Shown piece by piece: positions 12,331-15,872 of a DNA stretch of 15,872 nucleotides. Numbering within the stretch: the first letter of the stretch is position 1; every line of letters starts with the position of its first letter. Source of the DNA: Betaproteobacteria bacterium (lineage in GTDB: Bacteria > Pseudomonadota > Gammaproteobacteria > Burkholderiales > SG8-39). The stretch is taken from NCBI GenBank assembly GCA_029858545.1, contig JAOUFA010000032.1, forward strand, positions 1 to 15,872, given 5' to 3'. Made by a program: the position numbers and the translations under genes. The notes beneath the pieces were generated by a model, which made no database searches, was not told the origin of the DNA, and saw only the letters and a program-made list of their open reading frames with translations.

Positions 12331-12543
12331 GCATCGGCTGGGCGTCAGAGTCAAAGACCTCTGCCGCGCGCTTGAGCAGTTGGCGCTGCCATTCGCAAAT
12401 TTAGTTTGGATGCACCTCGAACTTCTCGCAAAGCTTTGCCAAGGCGCCAACTTTCCGCGGGCCGCCCAGAGGGTGGCCCGCGCCTTGAACGCCACATTGT
12501 GGGTGTGAGGTGCGCGCCGTACCAATGCCTTCTTCTCTACCAT
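12331..12543 (-). pseudogene. Decayed IS3-family transposase OrfA
   Basis: The minus strand encodes the start of an IS3-family OrfA helix-turn-helix protein in broken frames. From ATG 12543, HNVAFKARATLWAARG is read in one frame; after a one-base shift near 12441-12460 the sequence continues LAKLCEKFEVHPN; a TAA at 12403-12401 stands where Gln is expected in HPNQI; the same frame then gives EWQRQLLKRAAEVFDSDA. So one frameshift and one nonsense codon are visible. No OrfB follows and no clear terminal inverted repeats are seen, so the element is an inactive fragment. It lies between the methyltransferase and the aminotransferase and marks a junction between two gene sets. Confidence 0.75.
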
Positions 12544-12842
12544 TCAAAACACCTTCTTCCCGGACCGTCTGCGGTCCGGCCATATACCCGGCGTTTCCAT
12601 CTATCGCGCTATTCGGCATTTCCGAGCCACTTTCAGTCGACCGCCAACCTGATGGTCCCAAACAAACCGCATGCCGGCAAGGGGCGCCAGTTGTTCCTAG
12701 GCCAGTTGTCCAACGCGTTTCGGGTATCTGCCGTACCAGGACTGTCATCCCCATTGGGCGGATGCCGGCTGCCGCGCTATTGGAAGATGCAATCAGCACT
12801 TACAGGGATCTTCGACGATTTCCATCGGGAAAAGCCGCCGGC
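12544..12842. other. Gene-free stretch between the methyltransferase and the IS remnant
   Basis: About 300 bp with no reading frame that resembles a known protein in any of six frames. It holds one clear inverted repeat (12560-12579) and is probably debris around the insertion-sequence fragment. Confidence 0.5.
12560..12579. repeat. 8-bp perfect inverted repeat next to the IS remnant
   Basis: CCGGACCG (12560-12567) and CGGTCCGG (12572-12579) with a 4-nt loop, 17 bp upstream of the OrfA ATG. On the minus strand it is followed about 8 bases later by a short T-run (GTGTTTTG), so it could be a weak terminator for the methyltransferase transcript or an element-specific structure. Confidence 0.45.
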
Positions 12843-13541
12843 TCACTGTTTCTGGATCCAGCAGAGCACGTGCGTGCGCAGAATAGGTAGGACATTGAAA
12901 AGACTGTAGAGCGAGGGATGAACGCGCGTGACTCGCCGCGCAATCGGTGGTGCAAGAGTGACTCGGCGCGCGTCGATGACACCCCGGGGAAACAGCTCGC
13001 GTACGCGTGACAGCGGCACGCCGCGCACGTCGGGGTTGGCCGGATTGTTGTAGACAAAGTCGTACCACAGTACGCCGCCACCGGGCTTTATCCAACCCCA
13101 AATGACGGTCGCAAGCCGACTCTGGAATGCATCATCGAGCAGGGATGAAAACACCACGGATTGGTAAACGAAATCCAAGCTCTCGGCTCGCACAGGCACT
13201 GTCGTGGCATCGCCAGTCGTGATCTGTACCGCTTCAGGAAGCATACGGCGCGCCATATCTGCGCGCTCCGGAAGCAACTCAATGCCCAGCAAATTCTCCG
13301 GGGAAAATCCTATGCGCAATAGCTCCAGAAGGTTACCACCGAATCCTGTGCCAACCTCCAGCAACCGCAGGTTCGACAAGTCGTCGATGCCGAGTTCGAC
13401 GAACAGACTAAGCATGGCGCGCTGTCGTTCCTGGACAGTCTGCCAAACGTCAGCAGACAACATGCTGTAGCGCCGCGGATTGACTGTGTTGGCACGACGC
13501 GCGTAGCGCTCGCGTACATCATCGGCTTCCTGGTTCGCCAT
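12843..13541 (-). CDS. Class I SAM-dependent methyltransferase
   Basis: 232 residues. Rossmann motif I is LLEVGTGFGGN at 60-70, the acidic end of beta-2 is GIELL with E88, motif II is TTGDATTVPV with D111, and a post-motif LDFVYQSVVFSSLLDD follows. The later stretch WYDFVYNNPANPDVRGV is familiar from methyltransferases of polysaccharide clusters. It most likely methylates a sugar hydroxyl or a terminal residue of the glycan, in the cytoplasm; in some capsule and O-antigen systems terminal methylation stops chain growth, but nothing here proves that role. ATG 13541 lacks an obvious Shine-Dalgarno sequence. Long spacers separate it from both neighbours (217 bp upstream, about 300 bp to the IS scar), unlike the tight left-hand operons. 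Its GC content is lower than the kps genes, consistent with transfer. Confidence 0.85.
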   Translation of the reverse strand: MANQEADDVRERYARRANTVNPRRYSMLSADVWQTVQERQRAMLSLFVELGIDDLSNLRLLEVGTGFGGNLLELLRIGFSPENLLGIELLPERADMARRMLPEAVQITTGDATTVPVRAESLDFVYQSVVFSSLLDDAFQSRLATVIWGWIKPGGGVLWYDFVYNNPANPDVRGVPLSRVRELFPRGVIDARRVTLAPPIARRVTRVHPSLYSLFNVLPILRTHVLCWIQKQ

Positions 13542-13757
13542 TGGTGGCTTCGAAGTTAGAATTATCGTAACTTGTGGTCTATCGCAGGGTGGCCAGGCGG
13601 GTAGTCTGCCTATGATTTCAATTCATTCGGTGCACGCAGTTGCATGCGCCAACCAGCAGCGGATTCTACCCCGATGCTGTGGGGCCCATCCGCGGCCGGC
13701 GTTGCGGGATTGGGTTGCCGCTGGCGGTTCGGCTGGCTATGCACGCTGGAAATTCGC
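13542..13757. other. Spacer between glycosyltransferase and methyltransferase genes
   Basis: 216 bp with no supportable gene. On the minus strand GATAAT occurs about 25 bp before the methyltransferase start and TAGAAT further upstream; neither has a fitting -35 hexamer, so I call no promoter. Confidence 0.4.
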
Positions 13758-14810
13758 TCAACGGGACAAGGGGGCGTCACGCTTGCGCTTCTTGAGGTGA
13801 CCCCGTCGGAGTCCGAAATCTACGCTGCCCTTTAGATAGCCCGCGCCGTATGTGACATGAGCCAGCAAGAAGCCGCAGAATAGGTATGGAAAGAGACGCC
13901 ACCCATGACGCCGCCCCTGTGAGGCAGAAACCCATGCATTTATCGTTGCGTGGGCGGCAAGAACAATTCCCCAGAGGACGGCGGATTCGGGCACAAACCA
14001 TGCTGCAGCTGGCAGGACGATAAGTGCAGACGTAAATGCCGGGGGAACCAGTTGGCGCCAAGTGGCTGGCCCGCCCAGCTTGATTGCAACCAGTGGTTTG
14101 AAGTATCCATACTGATAGAACATGCGAGCCAATTGGCGCAAAGACTCGCGTGCTATGTAGTCAATTTCTATTTCCGGAATGAGAAATATCCGTCCACCGG
14201 ATTTCCTGAGACGCGCATTGAGTTCGTCGTCCTGATTTCGCACGAACATCTCATCGTAGAGTCCAATGCGATCGAAAATTTCACGGCGGTAGCAGCCGAA
14301 TGGCACCGTATCGACCTCGACCGGTGAATGGAGCCCCGTCAGCCGAAACTGTGAATTGCCTACACCGAACGGGTGAGAGAGAATCACAGCTACTGCTCTG
14401 GCCTCCGCCGATTCGGACGCGGGCCGTGTTACGACGACTCCGCCCACGTTGTCCGCGCCAAGCTGCGCCATCCACTTCACGAGCAGCAGCAAATAGTCCG
14501 GCTTGTAGTTTGCGTGAGCGTCCATCCGTATGACCAGTTCGCCGCGGGATGCACGAATGCCGATGTTCATAGCATTGGGGACTACGCGGGCTGGATTGTC
14601 CAGCATGCGGACAGACGGGTAACGCGCGCAAAACCCCATGACTATGCTGCGTGTGCGGTCATCGCTAAGTCCGTCCACTACCAGAATTTCCAGAAGACCG
14701 GCGGGATAACTGCATTCCAAAATTGAATTGAGACAAACTGTAATGTGTCCCTCTTCATTTCGGACCGGAATGATGACGGTGATGAAGGGAAGTTTTGAGG
14801 GGGGCGTCAT
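13758..14810 (-). CDS. Family 2 glycosyltransferase, ExoA-like, with C-terminal membrane segments
   Basis: 350 residues. The GT-A fold starts with ITVIIPVRNEEGHI at 10-23; nucleotide-binding VVDGLSDD lies at 44-51, the DXD equivalent is MDAHA at 96-100 (the form seen in ExoA of succinoglycan synthesis), and the acceptor-site motif is NQDDELNARLR at 192-202 followed by an aromatic RMFYQYGYFK. Two to three hydrophobic helices occupy about 255-330. It transfers a sugar from a nucleotide donor to a lipid-linked acceptor at the cytoplasmic face. ExoA makes a beta-1,3-glucosyl linkage, but donor and linkage here are unknown. ATG 14810 follows TTCCAAA without a recognisable Shine-Dalgarno sequence. 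The gene stands alone between spacers of 216 and 329 bp. Confidence 0.9.
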   Translation of the reverse strand: MTPPSKLPFITVIIPVRNEEGHITVCLNSILECSYPAGLLEILVVDGLSDDRTRSIVMGFCARYPSVRMLDNPARVVPNAMNIGIRASRGELVIRMDAHANYKPDYLLLLVKWMAQLGADNVGGVVVTRPASESAEARAVAVILSHPFGVGNSQFRLTGLHSPVEVDTVPFGCYRREIFDRIGLYDEMFVRNQDDELNARLRKSGGRIFLIPEIEIDYIARESLRQLARMFYQYGYFKPLVAIKLGGPATWRQLVPPAFTSALIVLPAAAWFVPESAVLWGIVLAAHATINAWVSASQGRRHGWRLFPYLFCGFLLAHVTYGAGYLKGSVDFGLRRGHLKKRKRDAPLSR

Positions 14811-15139
14811 TTTGGAATCAAACTAAACCGCCCTGGTGTCGATCCGGTCTCCCTAGACGTCATATTTATGAATCCAGCAAGACGCTCTTGACGATGACTT
14901 CCCCGTGCCGCCCATGCCCGCCAAAATGGTCAATCCCGTTGGCCAGAAAAGGGGTCGACCATTCTGGCGCACAGCGCCAAGAATACCGCCGGCCTACCCT
15001 CGTCTACGAACAAGTCAGCAACATAGCCGACCTCGATGTTCGCGAACCGATAGAGACAGATATCCATCAGCCACTAACACTCGGTCCGACGTGAGAGATC
15101 GAAGCGATCACCAGCCCCCGATCGCACTCGCTTGGTCAA
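14811..15139. other. Spacer of about 330 bp with coding-like debris
   Basis: No intact gene. On the minus strand a 45-residue frame (ATG 15067, stop 14930) reads MDICLYRFANIEVGYVADLF, and an overlapping frame without a start codon contains NGIDHFGGHGRHGEVIVKSV. Both have protein-like composition and overlap in the middle, which is what a frameshifted fragment of one former gene would give. I do not recognise the family. Confidence 0.35.
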
Positions 15140-15664
15140 TCAGTTTCTCCGCCTGATTGCCCTAGCGGGGATGCCGCCGACGATCGTATCGGCGGGTACG
15201 TTCTTCGAAACTACTGCGCCCGCTGCGATCACCGCGCCGTCTTCGATTCGAACGCCGGCCAATATTATGCAGCGCGCCCCGATCCACACGTCATTTCCGA
15301 TGTGGACGTCATTAAACACATAAGGTTGAAGCTTCATGGGAATGCCCAATTTCGTCCCATGGTTGCTCGTATAGATCAGGCATTCCGGTCCCATCAGGAC
15401 CTGATTGCCGATGTAGACATTCGCACCAGAGCCAATTGTAGAGCGTTCTCCTATCATTGAGTCGTCACCTATCGAGATGTGAGCCCCGGAGCTGAAATAG
15501 ACATGCGGACGGATATTCACATTCTTCCCGCATTTTCTGAAGATCCTCTTGACGAGAATGCGATTAAGCCGGGCCCCGATATTCTTCGGCGAATCGCCCG
15601 TTTTGATCCGACTCGTAATGCCGTAGTAGATGAAAAGAGCCAAGTATCTAGCTATGTTTCGCAA
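15140..15664 (-). CDS. Left-handed beta-helix (hexapeptide repeat) O-acyltransferase, WcaF/LacA/maltose acetyltransferase-like
   Basis: 174 residues from TTG 15664. Hexapeptide repeats run from about residue 48 to 160 (VNIRPHVYF, HISIGDDSMIG, STIGSGANVYIGNQ). The catalytic His sits in YTSNHGT (H102), followed by the typical loop and NDVWIGARCIILAGVRI, VIAAGAVVSKNVPADTIVGG and IPARAI at the end. It probably O-acetylates a sugar of the glycan with acetyl-CoA as a cytoplasmic trimer. It is not PglD-like: it lacks the N-terminal UDP-sugar-binding Rossmann half. The start is unusual but well supported: TTG preceded by GGAGG at six bases, with no in-frame ATG until residue 70. Locally the DNA is AT-richer than the rest (24 of 60 G or C at 15601-15660). 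Confidence 0.88.
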   Translation of the reverse strand: MRNIARYLALFIYYGITSRIKTGDSPKNIGARLNRILVKRIFRKCGKNVNIRPHVYFSSGAHISIGDDSMIGERSTIGSGANVYIGNQVLMGPECLIYTSNHGTKLGIPMKLQPYVFNDVHIGNDVWIGARCIILAGVRIEDGAVIAAGAVVSKNVPADTIVGGIPARAIRRRN

Positions 15665-15670
15665 ATCTAT

Positions 15671-15675
15671 CCTCC
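15671..15675 (-). promoter_or_regulatory. Strong Shine-Dalgarno deciding a TTG start
   Basis: GGAGG on the minus strand, six bases upstream of the TTG at 15664-15662. It is the best ribosome-binding site in the right half and fixes the acyltransferase start at a rare codon. Confidence 0.75.
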
Positions 15676-15788
15676 GACTTCCAACAAGTACCGCATCGCA
15701 TGATCCGGGTGATCCAACATCCGGCGACTCGCAAAGACGGCTACCCTTTCACAGGCGAGTAAGTTGAACCTGCTCTATGTATGGCGAT

Positions 15789-15872
15789 TCAATGCATGTC
15801 TATCTGTCTGTGTTCCTCCTCACACTCGCGCTCGAAGTGGTCCAATTTCGAGGCGGCATAGTGGTGCTCCGC
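15789..15872 (-). CDS. Possible C-terminal end of an upstream gene (partial, right edge)
   Basis: The minus strand is open from the window edge to a TGA at 15791-15789, giving 27 residues that end in FERECEEEHRQIDMH, a charged helical tail. The orientation and the 124-bp distance to the acyltransferase fit an upstream gene of the same cluster. Too short to identify; an opposite-strand frame over the same bases is also open, so this may not be a gene. Confidence 0.25.
   Translation of the reverse strand, partial: AEHHYAASKLDHFERECEEEHRQIDMH

Noticed and set aside
13612..13800. 62-residue plus-strand frame in the spacer before the glycosyltransferase
   Set aside because: Overlaps the glycosyltransferase end, no motif, no ribosome-binding site.
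15140..15664. Acyltransferase as the missing PglD
   Set aside because: It lacks the N-terminal Rossmann-like half of PglD and has the NHG and VPADTIVGG pattern of WcaF/LacA-type O-acetyltransferases.
1..15872. tRNA, rRNA, CRISPR array or replication origin
   Set aside because: No cloverleaf, spaced identical repeats or origin-like iterons found by reading both strands; the only tandem repeat is the short one at 2928-2957.

Overview
The window is a surface-polysaccharide (capsule/exopolysaccharide) locus from a GC-rich Gram-negative bacterium. The gene families (KpsE/M/T/S/D-type capsule export, a PagL-like outer-membrane barrel, many C-terminal Tyr/Arg-rich GC-biased reading frames) fit a proteobacterium, most likely a betaproteobacterium. 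The exact taxon cannot be read from the sequence.

Layout. (1) Bases 1-1879, minus strand: the ABC-transporter capsule export operon kpsM-kpsT-kpsE, with GTGA and TGATG start/stop overlaps; kpsE runs off the left edge. (2) 2007-2699, minus: a PagL-like outer-membrane beta-barrel. (3) 2700-3057: a divergent intergenic region with 10-bp-phased direct repeats and two mutually exclusive hairpins. (4) 3058-7123, plus: kpsS (beta-Kdo transferase of the capsule anchor) and a very large KpsD-type outer-membrane export protein with its own promoter candidate. (5) 7127-11982, minus, ending 3 bp from kpsD: a polytopic WecA/WbpL-type phosphoglycosyltransferase, a CapD/WbpM/PglF-type 4,6-dehydratase, a PglC-type monotopic phosphoglycosyltransferase and a PglE-type sugar aminotransferase. 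(6) 11983-12842: about 860 bp without an intact gene, holding a decayed IS3-family OrfA. (7) 12843-15664, minus: a SAM methyltransferase, an ExoA-like glycosyltransferase and a hexapeptide-repeat acyltransferase, separated by 200-330 bp spacers. Base composition falls clearly towards this right end.

How they work together. KpsS with KpsMTED is the standard machinery for a Kdo-linked, lipid-anchored capsule made in the cytoplasm and exported by ABC transporter. The dehydratase, aminotransferase and PglC-like genes instead look like synthesis and lipid-loading of a 4-amino-4,6-dideoxy-HexNAc sugar onto undecaprenyl phosphate, which is not part of the classical Kdo-primed capsule route. The two sets side by side suggest either two glycans from one locus or a hybrid pathway. 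Methyltransferase, glycosyltransferase and acyltransferase would elongate or decorate the glycan. The right side looks like exchangeable, transferred cargo with insertion-sequence scars.

I do not see a clearly new class of system. The items most worth a second look are the mixed pathway, the oversized KpsD with an Arg/Asp/Glu-rich insert, the structured kpsS leader and the decayed right-hand region.
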